Shown here: one piece after another, positions 1 to 7,829 of the stretch
How the letters are laid out: every line of letters starts with the position of its first letter
How positions within the stretch are numbered: the first letter of the stretch is position 1
NCBI GenBank assembly: GCA_964432485.1
Contig: CAYSNP010000019.1
Span: forward strand, 1 to 32,592
Length of the DNA stretch: 32,592 nucleotides
Reading direction: 5' to 3'
From: CAYSNP01 sp964432485
Lineage (GTDB): Bacteria; Bacillota; Clostridia; Christensenellales; DTU072
Notes under the pieces: generated by a model
What the model was told of the DNA's origin: nothing
Database searches by the model: none
Seen by the model: only the letters and a program-made list of their open reading frames with translations
Translations under genes and position numbers: made by a program

Positions 1-805
1 TTCTATTATATTTAATATCTTTTTTTGCTGCAATTTCTGCATTAGAGTTTAACAAACCCAACTCTTTATCAAATGGAATTTTAGCCAATATCTTTATGCC
101 TTTTTCTGTGCAAAAGTCTTCCGAAGGATTGCCGCCCTCTATACATTTATTAAGAACTGCTCCAAAAGGCTTATTAAACAATTTTACAAGTTCATAGACC
201 ATATTTAGGTTATGGGCTCCAAAAATCGAAGGTTCGGCAACCAAAACGCAGTAATCGGCATCTTTAATGCTTTCCATAACTATACATGCGCTGCCCGGAG
301 GACAATCTATAAAGCTAAGGCTGTCTTGACCCGACAAGCTATCTTTAAGCAATCTGCTTATAATAGGTATGCCCGAAGCCTCGCCAATATTCAATATCCC
401 CGTACTTACATCTATACTGCCGCTCTTGCCCTTTTCTATATGTCCTATTACCCTATCCTTTTCGCTAAGGGCAGCTTGCGGACAAAGCAAAGAGCAACCC
501 CCGCAGGAATGGCAAATCTCCTCAAAAATAAGCAGTTTGCCATTGGTATAAGCAAGAGCAGAAAAAGCGCAAAACTCTACGCACTTTCTGCATCCGTTGC
601 AAAGAGCGTTGTTGACTGTCGGTATCTTTACCGTAACTTGCTCCTCTTTTACTCCGGTAGGGCGCAAAAACAATCTACCGTTAGGTTCCTCTACATCGCA
701 ATCAATATATGCCGCTTTTTCTGCAACTGCCGCCAAATTGACCGCTACCAGAGTCTTGCCCGTACCGCCCTTGCCGGAAAGTATTGCAATCTTCTTACCT
801 GCCAT
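1..805 (-). CDS. MinD/ParA-family ATPase with inserted 4Fe-4S ferredoxin motifs (3' end off the window)
   Basis: Partial; 268 residues are visible and the C-terminus lies left of base 1. The N-terminus has the deviant Walker A GKGGTGKT (residues 11-18) typical of MinD/ParA/NifH-like ATPases. Two cysteine clusters follow, C69-C72-C75-C79 (CNGCRKCVEFC) and C98-C101-C104-C108 (CHSCGGCSLLC), which should bind two 4Fe-4S clusters. This is the 'MinD superfamily ATPase with inserted ferredoxin domain' type, often found beside NifX-like proteins and thought to take part in iron-sulphur or metal-cofactor handling; the exact role is unknown. The ATG at 805 lies inside the end of the DUF134-NifX gene (11-bp overlap), so the two are probably translationally coupled. 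Family identity is secure; physiological role is inference. Confidence 0.9.
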   Translation of the reverse strand, partial: MAGKKIAILSGKGGTGKTLVAVNLAAVAEKAAYIDCDVEEPNGRLFLRPTGVKEEQVTVKIPTVNNALCNGCRKCVEFCAFSALAYTNGKLLIFEEICHSCGGCSLLCPQAALSEKDRVIGHIEKGKSGSIDVSTGILNIGEASGIPIISRLLKDSLSGQDSLSFIDCPPGSACIVMESIKDADYCVLVAEPSIFGAHNLNMVYELVKLFNKPFGAVLNKCIEGGNPSEDFCTEKGIKILAKIPFDKELGLLNSNAEIAAKKDIKYNR

Positions 806-1562
806 GGTGCAAGCCCGCATGTATTTCCAACAGTTCCGGGAGTTTTTCTTTTACAAAACTATCAATGCTGCCTTCTATGGATACGCTGTCAGTTTTATAT
901 AACTTTATGCCTGCAGCTTGCAATACGCTTGCGGCATTTTCTCCGCAGCGGGGAGTAAGCACAGCTACTACATTTTTATCTACTAAAAATTGTGCCGCTC
1001 TGACTCCTGCACCGCCTGCACTGACAGCGGCGGTATTTTCCAAAAACTCGCTTGTTTTGCTTTCTACATCATAAATAAGAAAATACGGGGCTCGCCCAAA
1101 GGAAACACATACAGTAGAAGCCATGCTTTTGTCATCAACCGGAATAGCTATCTTCATTTCTTTACCTCCATTGCTTACAATCTTTTGCTCACGCTCTGCT
1201 TGCTTGACGCTGCTTTGTACCTGCCCTCGCCCCATTTGGCGGCGACAGCCTCTGCCGCAACCGGCAACTCCATCGCAAAGCCTATACTCTCCCCCTTCAA
1301 TTACCAGCATCCTGCCATTAACTAATGAGCTTGCCAGCTTGCGCCTTGCTTCTATATATATACCTTGCACAGTAGTGCGTGCTACATTCATACGCTCTGC
1401 GCATTCCTCTTGAGTAAAGCCTTCCAAATCAATTAATCTTATTGCTTCATATTCGTCCACAGTCATTCTGACAGGGTTGCTTTTGGCTGCGTAATCCAAC
1501 GGACCGAATATGCTGCTGTCAGGAAGACAACAAACTCTTCGCCATTTTCTTGGTCTTGCCAT
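795..1562 (-). CDS. DUF134 (UPF0251) DNA-binding protein fused to a NifX/NifB-type FeMo-cofactor-binding domain
   Basis: 255 residues in two parts. Residues 1-about 110 match DUF134/UPF0251: MARPRKWRRVCCLP start, a helix-turn-helix region around EGFTQEECAERMNVARTTVQ, and a cysteine motif CGRGCRRQ near 102-109. Residues 136-255 start MKIAIPVDD and match the dinitrogenase iron-molybdenum cofactor-binding (NifX/NifY/NifB C-terminal) fold. The linker contains a strong ribosome site followed by an in-frame ATG at 1157, so the second half may also be made alone. The start ATG at 1562 has AAAGGA upstream. It sits between the DUF5320 gene and the MinD-like ATPase and is the best candidate for the regulator of this operon. 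Domain assignments are confident; autoregulation is inference. Confidence 0.9.
   Translation of the reverse strand: MARPRKWRRVCCLPDSSIFGPLDYAAKSNPVRMTVDEYEAIRLIDLEGFTQEECAERMNVARTTVQGIYIEARRKLASSLVNGRMLVIEGGEYRLCDGVAGCGRGCRRQMGRGQVQSSVKQAEREQKIVSNGGKEMKIAIPVDDKSMASTVCVSFGRAPYFLIYDVESKTSEFLENTAAVSAGGAGVRAAQFLVDKNVVAVLTPRCGENAASVLQAAGIKLYKTDSVSIEGSIDSFVKEKLPELLEIHAGLHHGR
1157..1169 (-). promoter_or_regulatory. Internal ribosome-binding site and start codon inside the DUF134-NifX gene
   Basis: On the minus strand GGAGGT (1169-1164) is followed after 6 nt by ATG (1157-1155), in frame with the fused ORF and exactly at the first residue of the NifX-like domain (MKIAIPVDD). This is as good a site as those of most genes here, which suggests that the two domains were, or still are, separately translated. 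Confidence 0.6.
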
Positions 1563-1662
1563 ACTTACATTTCCTTTGTTTTTGAAGAATTTCTTTTAGC
1601 AGAGCATAGAGAGCGTCCTCTCTTTTGCTCCTGCATCTTTGCCCCAATAACATTAATTTATG

Positions 1663-1869
1663 CTATTTAACTATAGTATTAAGTCTTCTTGCTCTTCTGC
1701 GACTCCACCATCTGCGTCCAAAACCTCGTCCTGCACCATAGCCTGCGCCATAGCCTGCGCCGTAACCCGGCGCATTGCCTCTGCCGGCTACATTAGGATT
1801 GCAAGGACCTAGCCCTCTTCCTGTAAGCGGACCTTCGCCTCTGGGACCCGTTCCATCTCCTCTTGGCAT
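1663..1869 (-). CDS. DUF5320 family small glycine-rich protein
   Basis: 68 residues. The N-terminus MPRGDGTGPRGEGPLTGRG followed by GPCN is the hallmark of DUF5320, a small protein family found beside NifX-like and MinD-ferredoxin genes in anaerobes. A run of GYGA repeats (about residues 35-46) is encoded by short tandem repeats, and the C-terminus is strongly basic (RRWWSRRRARR). The start ATG at 1869 has GGAGGT 6 nt upstream. It is the first gene of the operon and lies directly behind the promoter with the double palindrome. Function is unknown in the family; metal binding or a scaffold role has no direct support here. Confidence 0.85.
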   Translation of the reverse strand: MPRGDGTGPRGEGPLTGRGLGPCNPNVAGRGNAPGYGAGYGAGYGAGRGFGRRWWSRRRARRLNTIVK

Positions 1870-1895
1870 AATTGCACCTCCAAAAATTAGTTATC

Positions 1896-1943
1896 GACAT
1901 ATGTCATTAATGCTATTGTACCACCGTTTATGACATATGTCAA
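1896..1943 (-). promoter_or_regulatory. Consensus promoter with two GACATATGTC palindromes (putative operator pair)
   Basis: Minus-strand TTGACA (1943-1938), 17-bp spacer, TACAAT (1920-1915). A perfect 10-bp palindrome GACATATGTC at 1932-1941 covers the -35, and an identical copy lies at 1896-1905, just downstream of the predicted start of transcription. Centre-to-centre distance is 36 bp. Flanking a promoter with two identical palindromes is the usual design for repression by a dimeric regulator. The DUF134 protein of the same operon is an obvious candidate, which is inference. Confidence 0.8.
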
Positions 1944-1957
1944 CAATTTTTTTATAT

Positions 1958-2272
1958 TTATTTTTTTGGGGCAGGAACTTTTACCACTATTAGCTCTAAT
2001 GTGTCTTGCCCCGAATTGTTTACATTCATTTTAGTATTTTCAGAGATTTTCAGCAATGTACCTTTGCCATATTCTTTTATGTCTTGCTCATCCAGCCCAA
2101 TCGAAAGCGTGCCTCTAAGGATTGTCATATACACATTAGAGTTGGAGTAATGCAGCGGCAGCCCCTCATCCTTATTAAATACCATATGCAAATAATGCAA
2201 GTTTTCGTCAAAAATTACCCGCTCAATAGCTTTTTTATTGTCAGTAGAAAACTTAAAAACTTGTTCAATCAT
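1958..2272 (-). CDS. Cupin-domain protein (small, single-domain)
   Basis: 104 residues, predicted as a single beta-barrel cupin: EGLPLHYSNSNVYMTILRGTLSIGLDEQDIKEYGKGTLLKI contains the 'H..........G......G' spacing of cupin motif 1, but only one histidine is evident where metal-binding cupins have two or three, so metal binding is doubtful. The start ATG at 2272 has AAGGAG 7 nt upstream. It is divergent from cysK. Function in the cell cannot be read from the sequence; small stand-alone cupins may bind small ligands. Confidence 0.75.
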   Translation of the reverse strand: MIEQVFKFSTDNKKAIERVIFDENLHYLHMVFNKDEGLPLHYSNSNVYMTILRGTLSIGLDEQDIKEYGKGTLLKISENTKMNVNNSGQDTLELIVVKVPAPKK

Positions 2273-2358
2273 TTTGCAGCTCCTTTTGCTTTATATTAAT
2301 ATAATACCATAATTTTACTTTTTTATATGTAACCAAAATCACATTTGCTGATAAACTA

Positions 2359-2389
2359 TTGACAAGAAAGCCAATTAGCATAATAATAT
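2359..2389 (+). promoter_or_regulatory. Probable promoter of cysK
   Basis: TTGACA at 2359-2364 followed by overlapping -10 candidates TAATAA (2381-2386, 16-bp spacing) and TAATAT (2384-2389, 19-bp spacing). The ribosome site AAGGAG lies 5 nt before the cysK ATG. The leader is too short for a T-box or a SAM riboswitch. Confidence 0.6.
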
Positions 2390-2410
2390 TTTTATAAGAA
2401 AGGAGCAATA

Positions 2411-3343
2411 ATGGCTATGGTTAATAAAAAAATAACTGAATTAATAGGCAAAACGCCGCTTTTGGAGCTGGAAGCATTTGCAAAAGCGCATAAGGTTGGT
2501 GCAAGGATAGTAGCTAAGCTGGAATATTTTAATCCGGGCGGCAGCGTAAAAGATAGAATTGCAGCAGCTATGATAGAGGATGCAGAGCGGCAAGGATTGC
2601 TTAGCCCAAACTCTACAATTATTGAGCCTACAAGCGGCAATACTGGAGTGGGGCTGGCTATGGTAGCCGCCGCTAAAGGATATAAGGTTATCTTAACTAT
2701 GCCTGACACTATGAGCTTGGAGCGGCGCAAATTGCTTGCCGCTTACGGGGCACAGCTTGAGCTTACCGAGGGCAGCAAAGGTATGCAAGGGGCAGTAGAG
2801 CGGGCGGCGCAGTTGGCAAATGAAATTGAGGATAGCTTTATTCCTGACCAATTTGCCAATCCTGCCAATCCCTATACACATATGCAAAATACAGGCGTAG
2901 AAATTTGGGAAGACACTTGTGGCAAAGTGGATATTTTTGTAGCGGGCATAGGCACGGGCGGCACGGTTACAGGGGTAGGGGAGTATCTAAAGCAAAAGAA
3001 TAAGGAAATTAAAATAATAGGAATAGAGCCGCAAAGCTCTCCTTTGCTTACTAAAGGTGCGGCAGGCGCGCATAAAATACAAGGGATAGGAGCAAACTTT
3101 GTTCCAAAAGTGCTAAATATTGCTATTCTTGACGAAATAATATGCGTAAAAGATAAAGATGCTTTTGCTACTTGCAGAGACGTTGCGCACTTAGAAGGAT
3201 TGCTGACAGGTGCGTCCTCAGGAGCGGCTATATGGACGGCAAAGGAGCTTGCAAAAAGAGCAGAAAATAAGGGCAAACTAATTGTTGCCCTGTTGCCCGA
3301 TACAGGCGAAAGGTATCTTTCTACACCGTTATTTGATAATTGA
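2411..3343 (+). CDS. cysK: Cysteine synthase (O-acetylserine sulfhydrylase)
   Basis: 310 residues, the usual CysK length. It makes L-cysteine from O-acetylserine and sulphide with pyridoxal phosphate. The PLP lysine is K47 in NPGGSVKDR. The substrate loop TSGNTG is at about 74-79, and the glycine-rich phosphate loop GTGGTVTG lies near 177-184. The late PLP-contacting segment GASSGAA is also present. The start ATG at 2411 has AAGGAG 5 nt upstream; a second in-frame ATG two codons later is less well placed. No serine acetyltransferase gene is in the window. The stop codon directly abuts the stop of the opposing HExxH gene. Confidence in the assignment is high. Confidence 0.96.
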   Translation: MAMVNKKITELIGKTPLLELEAFAKAHKVGARIVAKLEYFNPGGSVKDRIAAAMIEDAERQGLLSPNSTIIEPTSGNTGVGLAMVAAAKGYKVILTMPDTMSLERRKLLAAYGAQLELTEGSKGMQGAVERAAQLANEIEDSFIPDQFANPANPYTHMQNTGVEIWEDTCGKVDIFVAGIGTGGTVTGVGEYLKQKNKEIKIIGIEPQSSPLLTKGAAGAHKIQGIGANFVPKVLNIAILDEIICVKDKDAFATCRDVAHLEGLLTGASSGAAIWTAKELAKRAENKGKLIVALLPDTGERYLSTPLFDN

Positions 3344-3778
3344 TTACTTTTTTGGCGCTCTTAGCCCTGTAAACTTAGCCCCTAATTTATTAGCCCAACT
3401 TTCGGGATAAAAATCAAAATAGCTAATATCTTTATTTTTTCTTAGCTCAATATACTTTTTGCTATTACACCAAATATAAGAAGGGATACCTATCACAAAT
3501 AAATACAATGGTCCTAAAATTAGCGATTGAATAGCATGCCCATACTCATGCACAAGCGTTTCTTTTTTCCATTCTGCACTTTTTGTGCCATTGATTATTA
3601 AAAACATTCCCAGGCTGATACCGCCCCAATTTTGGTCGTGCCAAGTCACCAGCGCGCCTTTATACAGTTCCTTAGGCATCCTTTTTACCTTAAAAGTAAA
3701 AAATAAACCCAAAAGATTTTGAGGCAGTCCCCAAGTCCATTGCAGTATCCAAAATAAAATTAGCTTTAAGGTTTTCAC
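3344..3778 (-). CDS. Small membrane-associated protein with HExxH zincin motif
   Basis: 144 residues from a GTG at 3778, chosen because AAGGAG lies 9 nt upstream; a TTG at 3802 would place that ribosome site inside the gene. An N-terminal hydrophobic segment (about 4-28) and a second one (about 84-103) suggest membrane association. HEYGH at residues 77-81 is a zinc metallopeptidase-type motif. The later PESWANKLG (125-133) may supply the third ligand glutamate, E126. Size is much smaller than M48 or M50 peptidases. I do not recognise a named family; peptidase activity is inference from the motif. It converges on cysK with zero bases between the stop codons. Confidence 0.7.
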   Translation of the reverse strand: MKTLKLILFWILQWTWGLPQNLLGLFFTFKVKRMPKELYKGALVTWHDQNWGGISLGMFLIINGTKSAEWKKETLVHEYGHAIQSLILGPLYLFVIGIPSYIWCNSKKYIELRKNKDISYFDFYPESWANKLGAKFTGLRAPKK

Positions 3779-3926
3779 TTGCTCTTGCTCCTTTTTTAAC
3801 AATTCTACCCTAATAAAAATAAAAAAACAAGCCCATTTACCGGTAAAATAAGCGTAACAAGATATACAGTAGCCGCTTGCTGCAAAGTTATTGAGCGCAA
3901 TTACTATGCTATCCTCTCTTTTGCAG

Positions 3927-4730
3927 TTATGCCAGCAAAATTAAGCTAAGAGCCATAACTGCCATACCTGCCAGCAGTCCATAAATAGCATAGTGGTGTT
4001 CCGCATATTCTTCAGCGGCAGGCAATAGCTCATCCAATGAAATAAATACCATAATGCCGGCTACTGACGCAAAAACTATGCCAAAGACTGTATTGGATAA
4101 AAAGGGCATAAGCAGCGCAAATCCAATCAAAGCCCCTACGGGCTCGGCAAGTCCTGACAAAAAGGAATACCAAAACGCCTTTTTCTTGCTGCCGGTAGCG
4201 TAAAAGACAGGCACGCTTACCGCTATCCCTTCGGGGATATTGTGTATAGCAATAGCTATGGCAATAGGCACACCCATTGCCGGGTCATGCAATGCACTAA
4301 TAAAGGTAGCAAGCCCTTCGGGAAAGTTATGGATACCTACTGCAAGCGCAGTAAGCATGCCTGTGCGCATTAGCTTATTTTTATTAGCTATACCTTCCGC
4401 CGCTATTTCTTCAGTTTTAGTTACTTCATGGGGGTTTGCCTCTTTAGGTATTAACTTATCAATAATAGCAACCAGCAAAATGCCCCCGAAAAAAGCTGCC
4501 GCAGTAACCCAATAACCGTTTTTTGTCCCTAAATCAGCAACCAAAGCATCTTTTGCTTTTACAAATATTTCTATCATTGATACATAAATCATAACGCCTG
4601 CAGAAAACCCCAGGCTAACTGCCAAAAACTTTTTATTACTTTCTTTGCTTAGCACTGAAATTAAGCCGCCTATTGCGGTAGACAACCCGGCCAGCAATGT
4701 AAGCAAAAAAGCAAATAGTATATTTTCCAT
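3927..4730 (-). CDS. zupT: ZIP-family zinc (divalent metal) transporter, ZupT-like
   Basis: 267 residues with about eight membrane segments. The two ZIP signature motifs in the fourth and fifth membrane segments are intact, H134-NFPEG and H163-NIPEG, and provide the metal-coordinating His and Glu residues of the transport site. The short cytoplasmic loop (about 96-120), with a single His, is in the usual place for the variable metal loop. ZupT-type carriers import Zn2+ and other divalent cations across the cytoplasmic membrane. The start ATG at 4730 has AGAGGA 6 nt upstream. It is probably transcribed alone; no Zur-type operator is obvious. Confidence 0.92.
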   Translation of the reverse strand: MENILFAFLLTLLAGLSTAIGGLISVLSKESNKKFLAVSLGFSAGVMIYVSMIEIFVKAKDALVADLGTKNGYWVTAAAFFGGILLVAIIDKLIPKEANPHEVTKTEEIAAEGIANKNKLMRTGMLTALAVGIHNFPEGLATFISALHDPAMGVPIAIAIAIHNIPEGIAVSVPVFYATGSKKKAFWYSFLSGLAEPVGALIGFALLMPFLSNTVFGIVFASVAGIMVFISLDELLPAAEEYAEHHYAIYGLLAGMAVMALSLILLA

Positions 4731-4824
4731 ATCTTATCCTCTGAAAATTTATGCTTATAGTATATTATATTAAAGAGGTTGCCATTTTGCAAATAGCAAT
4801 ATAACAAAATTAATATTTTTTGCC

Positions 4825-5679
4825 TTACATACTAAAACTGCCTGTGATAGAATAAGCAATTAAAAAGCAAACAAGGGATGCCAATATCTGCGAGGCAAAG
4901 TATACGGTAAGCGAGTATTTGCCGAAAAACGATATTGGTGTATGCCATTTACCGTCCAGCTTAGGCAGCAAAGATTGCCTGTTTGGGTATGCAAACACGC
5001 TAGTTGCGGCACCCAAAAAGAAGTATCCTATAAAAGGCAAAGTAGGGAAGTAATCTGCTGTCCACCAGCTTTCCACATAAATAAATAGCCCCAGCCATTG
5101 ATGAGGAGTATCTATGTAAGGCGGCGATGATAAAGTAATTTCGGTGACAGAAAGATTGTATAATTTATCCATAATTACAGCAACAACACCTAAGATAGAA
5201 CAAACTGCGGCAAGGATATACTTATTATTCTTAGAAGCATACTTTACAATTGTGCTGACAATTGCGTATATTAAGATTATTGCTGTCATACAATGCAATA
5301 TCCCAAACATTACAAAATAGCCGGACTCCTGCAAAATAAAGTTCTCTAAAATAAAAGTGCCTGCCGACACCGCTACAGCGGCAAGCCCAATCTTAAAGGC
5401 ACGCTTGAAGTTGTTTCTGCTAAAAGCGGTGCATATCCCTGCTATAAAGAAAAACAAAAACAGAAAAAAAGGCCTCCAAAACAAGCGTATATCACTAGTC
5501 CAATACTTTAATCCCTTTAGAGATAAGTTGATAAGGCTTTCTCTGCCTGTTGCTTCAAAAGTATGAGCGAAGTTGCCGAAGGTAAGCATTATATGGTCAT
5601 ACACCACAAGCAAAATGGCTATGCCCCTCAAAAAATCTAACTCCCATATTCTGGATTTCTTAACTTTTTTTGTTTTCAT
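4825..5679 (-). CDS. DUF1624/HGSNAT-like membrane acyltransferase-family protein
   Basis: 284 residues, multispanning membrane protein (about seven hydrophobic segments). The N-terminal ELDFLRGIAILLVVYDHIML is the signature of the DUF1624 / heparan-alpha-glucosaminide acetyltransferase-like group (arginine in LRG, then the D-H in the first membrane helix). Members are thought to move acyl groups across the membrane onto extracellular substrates; the substrate here is unknown. The ATG at 5679 shares its A with the TAA of the upstream gene (TAATG), so translation is coupled to the coiled-coil membrane protein, and both follow serS on the same strand. Confidence 0.85.
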   Translation of the reverse strand: MKTKKVKKSRIWELDFLRGIAILLVVYDHIMLTFGNFAHTFEATGRESLINLSLKGLKYWTSDIRLFWRPFFLFLFFFIAGICTAFSRNNFKRAFKIGLAAVAVSAGTFILENFILQESGYFVMFGILHCMTAIILIYAIVSTIVKYASKNNKYILAAVCSILGVVAVIMDKLYNLSVTEITLSSPPYIDTPHQWLGLFIYVESWWTADYFPTLPFIGYFFLGAATSVFAYPNRQSLLPKLDGKWHTPISFFGKYSLTVYFASQILASLVCFLIAYSITGSFSM

Positions 5680-6305
5680 TATTTGTATTCCACCTTTTCT
5701 AACTTTATCTTTCCGGCTTCCTCACGATATACTACAAATCTATCACTAAACTCATGAATTAGCAAGGAGGCATCTATTGCGGACTTATAAATTGCAGGCT
5801 GCTCATAGAATCTGCTGTCGGCTTCCATACCCTCAACCCTACGGTATTCAGCAGGATAATAAGGGCTGGCAGGCGTATTATAGGCAGGTGCAGTCTTGCT
5901 GTCCAAGTAACTGAAATCCACTTGCCCTTCTGTTTTTTTAGCAAGCCGCCTTGCATCCCGTGCCTTTTTGCCATATAGCTTTTTATGCATTAGTGCCACT
6001 TCTTTTTCTCTGCGGGCAAGCTCCTTTTCTTTTTCTGTTATTTCGTGACGCCTTCTTAAATGGAACTCCCTTTCCTTTAGGTTTTCTTCACTAATTATTC
6101 TTCTAAAACGCTTATCATCCTGTTTTTTCTCAATCTTTTTGTGAAACGGCCATAAAACAATATTCTTAAATATGGAAACTAAAACATATATTATACTGAC
6201 AAAAAACCCTATAATATATAAGATACTCCAAAAGTCTAAAGACAGCAAAGCGAATTTATATTTGATTGCCAAATAGATGCCTAATGCTATATATCCTAAA
6301 GGCAT
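5679..6305 (-). CDS. Unrecognised membrane protein with charged coiled-coil region; true start probably upstream of 6305
   Basis: 208 residues from the ATG at 6305. Two hydrophobic segments (about 4-20 and 25-52) are followed by a highly charged helical stretch rich in K, R and E (about 55-120; likely coiled coil), then a tyrosine/proline-rich part with YNTPASPYYPAEY, and a compact C-terminal part. I do not recognise the family. The ATG at 6305 has no ribosome site, whereas the frame stays open another 22 codons to a TAG at 6377-6375 that is fused to a perfect TAGGAGG site 8 nt after the serS stop. The upstream residues (…SAIRGIGKILKFTGLW) look like genuine coding, but no ATG, GTG or TTG exists there. 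Translationally coupled to the DUF1624 gene downstream. Confidence 0.6.
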   Translation of the reverse strand: MPLGYIALGIYLAIKYKFALLSLDFWSILYIIGFFVSIIYVLVSIFKNIVLWPFHKKIEKKQDDKRFRRIISEENLKEREFHLRRRHEITEKEKELARREKEVALMHKKLYGKKARDARRLAKKTEGQVDFSYLDSKTAPAYNTPASPYYPAEYRRVEGMEADSRFYEQPAIYKSAIDASLLIHEFSDRFVVYREEAGKIKLEKVEYK

Positions 6306-6383
6306 CCATAAGCCGGTAAATTTTAATATTTTTCCTATCCCTCTAATGGCAGAATTTAAGAATCCCGTATCCTCCTAGCAATA

Positions 6384-7640
6384 TTACTTAATTATATTTG
6401 TACCCATATATTTTACTAACGCTTTTGGCACTGTTACACTACCGTCTTGATTTTGATAATTTTCCAGTATTGCCGCAACAGTTCTGCCAACTGCCAGCCC
6501 GCTGCCGTTAAGGGTATGCGCAAAGCGGTTTTTGCCTTGTGCATCCTTGAATCTAATATTAGCTCTTCGGGCTTGAAAATCTTCAAAGTTAGAGCAACTG
6601 GAAATCTCCACATACCTACCGTAAGAGGGCAGGTACACCTCTATATCATAAGTTTTGGCACTAGCCGCCCCTACATCGCCAGAACAAAGAGCAACTACAC
6701 GGTAAGGCAATTCTAACAGTTTTAATATTTGTTCAGCATCATTAGTCAGCCCTTCCAACTCCTGATAACTTGAGTCGGGGCAAGTAAACTTAACCAGCTC
6801 CACCTTATTAAATTGGTGATGCCTTATCAGCCCTCTGGTATCTCTGCCCGCCGCCCCTGCTTCTTGGCGAAAACAAGCAGAATATGCGCAATATTTTATA
6901 GGCAAGCTATCCAAAATTTCGTTACGGTGTAAGTTTGTCACCGGTACTTCCGCAGTAGGAATAAGGTAGTAACCTGTACCCTCCACGCTATACATAGTAT
7001 CGGCAAACTTAGGCAATTGCCCTGTGCCAAATGCGCTATCTTTATTGACCATAAAAGGAGGAAAAATCTCTTTGTATCCTCTTGCGGTATGGGTATCTAA
7101 CATTAAGTTGACTATAGAGCGTTCCAGCCTTGCTCCCAATCCACGATACACCACAAAGCGCGCTCCTGTGATTTTGGCGGCTTGCTCAAAACTTAAAATA
7201 TCCAACTTTTCGCCAAGCTCCCAATGGGGCAAAGGCGAAAAATCAAAACTCCTAACCTCTCCTACCCTTCTTACTTCCGCATTGTCCGCATCTGACTGCC
7301 CTTTAGGCACAGAACAATGCAACATATTGGGCAAGGCTTCGATTATTTGCGCAATTTGCTCTTGCACGCCGGCAAGCTCTGTTTCCTCACTTTTTATTTG
7401 TTCTCCCAGCAGCTTCATTTCGGCAATAAGCGCAGATGCATCCCTTTTTTCTCTTTTCAGCACTGCAATTTCTGCACTGGCGGCATTCCTTTGCGCTTTT
7501 TTTTCTTCAGAGGAGGCAATTAGCTCTCGGCGAGAGAGGGCAAGCTCTACAAGTGAATCTAAATCAAATTCATTGCTTCTTAAAATAAGATTCTCTTTAA
7601 CCTTGTCTAGGTTATCCACTACCCACCTTAGGTCTAACAT
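6384..7640 (-). CDS. serS: Seryl-tRNA synthetase
   Basis: 418 residues, normal length for class II SerRS. It charges tRNA-Ser with serine in the cytoplasm. The N-terminal 110 residues are the long antiparallel coiled coil (tRNA-binding arm), rich in K, E and A. Motif 2 is FRQEAGAAGRDTRGLIRHHQF. The serine/ATP-binding motif 3 is near the end, NGSGLAVGRTVAAILENYQ. The start ATG at 7640 has AAAGGAG upstream. No T-box leader is present in the 160 bases upstream (no GGUGG-type box and no terminator). The next gene on the strand begins within 10 nt of its stop, so serS probably leads a three-gene transcript. Confidence 0.97.
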   Translation of the reverse strand: MLDLRWVVDNLDKVKENLILRSNEFDLDSLVELALSRRELIASSEEKKAQRNAASAEIAVLKREKRDASALIAEMKLLGEQIKSEETELAGVQEQIAQIIEALPNMLHCSVPKGQSDADNAEVRRVGEVRSFDFSPLPHWELGEKLDILSFEQAAKITGARFVVYRGLGARLERSIVNLMLDTHTARGYKEIFPPFMVNKDSAFGTGQLPKFADTMYSVEGTGYYLIPTAEVPVTNLHRNEILDSLPIKYCAYSACFRQEAGAAGRDTRGLIRHHQFNKVELVKFTCPDSSYQELEGLTNDAEQILKLLELPYRVVALCSGDVGAASAKTYDIEVYLPSYGRYVEISSCSNFEDFQARRANIRFKDAQGKNRFAHTLNGSGLAVGRTVAAILENYQNQDGSVTVPKALVKYMGTNIIK

Positions 7641-7768
7641 ACCTTTCTCCTTTAATAAATTATACTTGTTTTATTATTCAATTATAGGGTAGATATACTC
7701 ACTAGTCAAGTAACTAGCCAAAAATTACATTACCTTTACCCATAAACAATTTTTGAGTTTTGGTCGGC

Positions 7769-7798
7769 TTGACACGCTGCCTTCTTTTAGGATACAAT
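7769..7798 (+). promoter_or_regulatory. Promoter of the LuxS-like gene
   Basis: TTGACA at 7769-7774, 18-bp spacer, TACAAT at 7793-7798. The predicted transcript would start about 7805, leaving a leader of about 25 nt with the ribosome site TTAGGAG before the ATG at 7830. Confidence 0.75.
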
Positions 7799-7829
7799 AT
7801 TGCCACATTGTTTTTTAGGAGAAAGTGCT

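Noticed and set aside
212..958. Plus-strand ORF of 248 codons at the left end
   Set aside because: It is opposite to the MinD-like ATPase and the NifX part of the fusion, whose motifs are clear; it has no recognisable domain.
4728..4760. CodY-like box before the ZIP gene
   Set aside because: The partial match AATTTTCAGAGGA coincides with the ribosome site and lacks the second half of the motif.
7641..7768. T-box leader upstream of serS
   Set aside because: No T-box sequence, no specifier-loop stem and no terminator/antiterminator pair in the interval.
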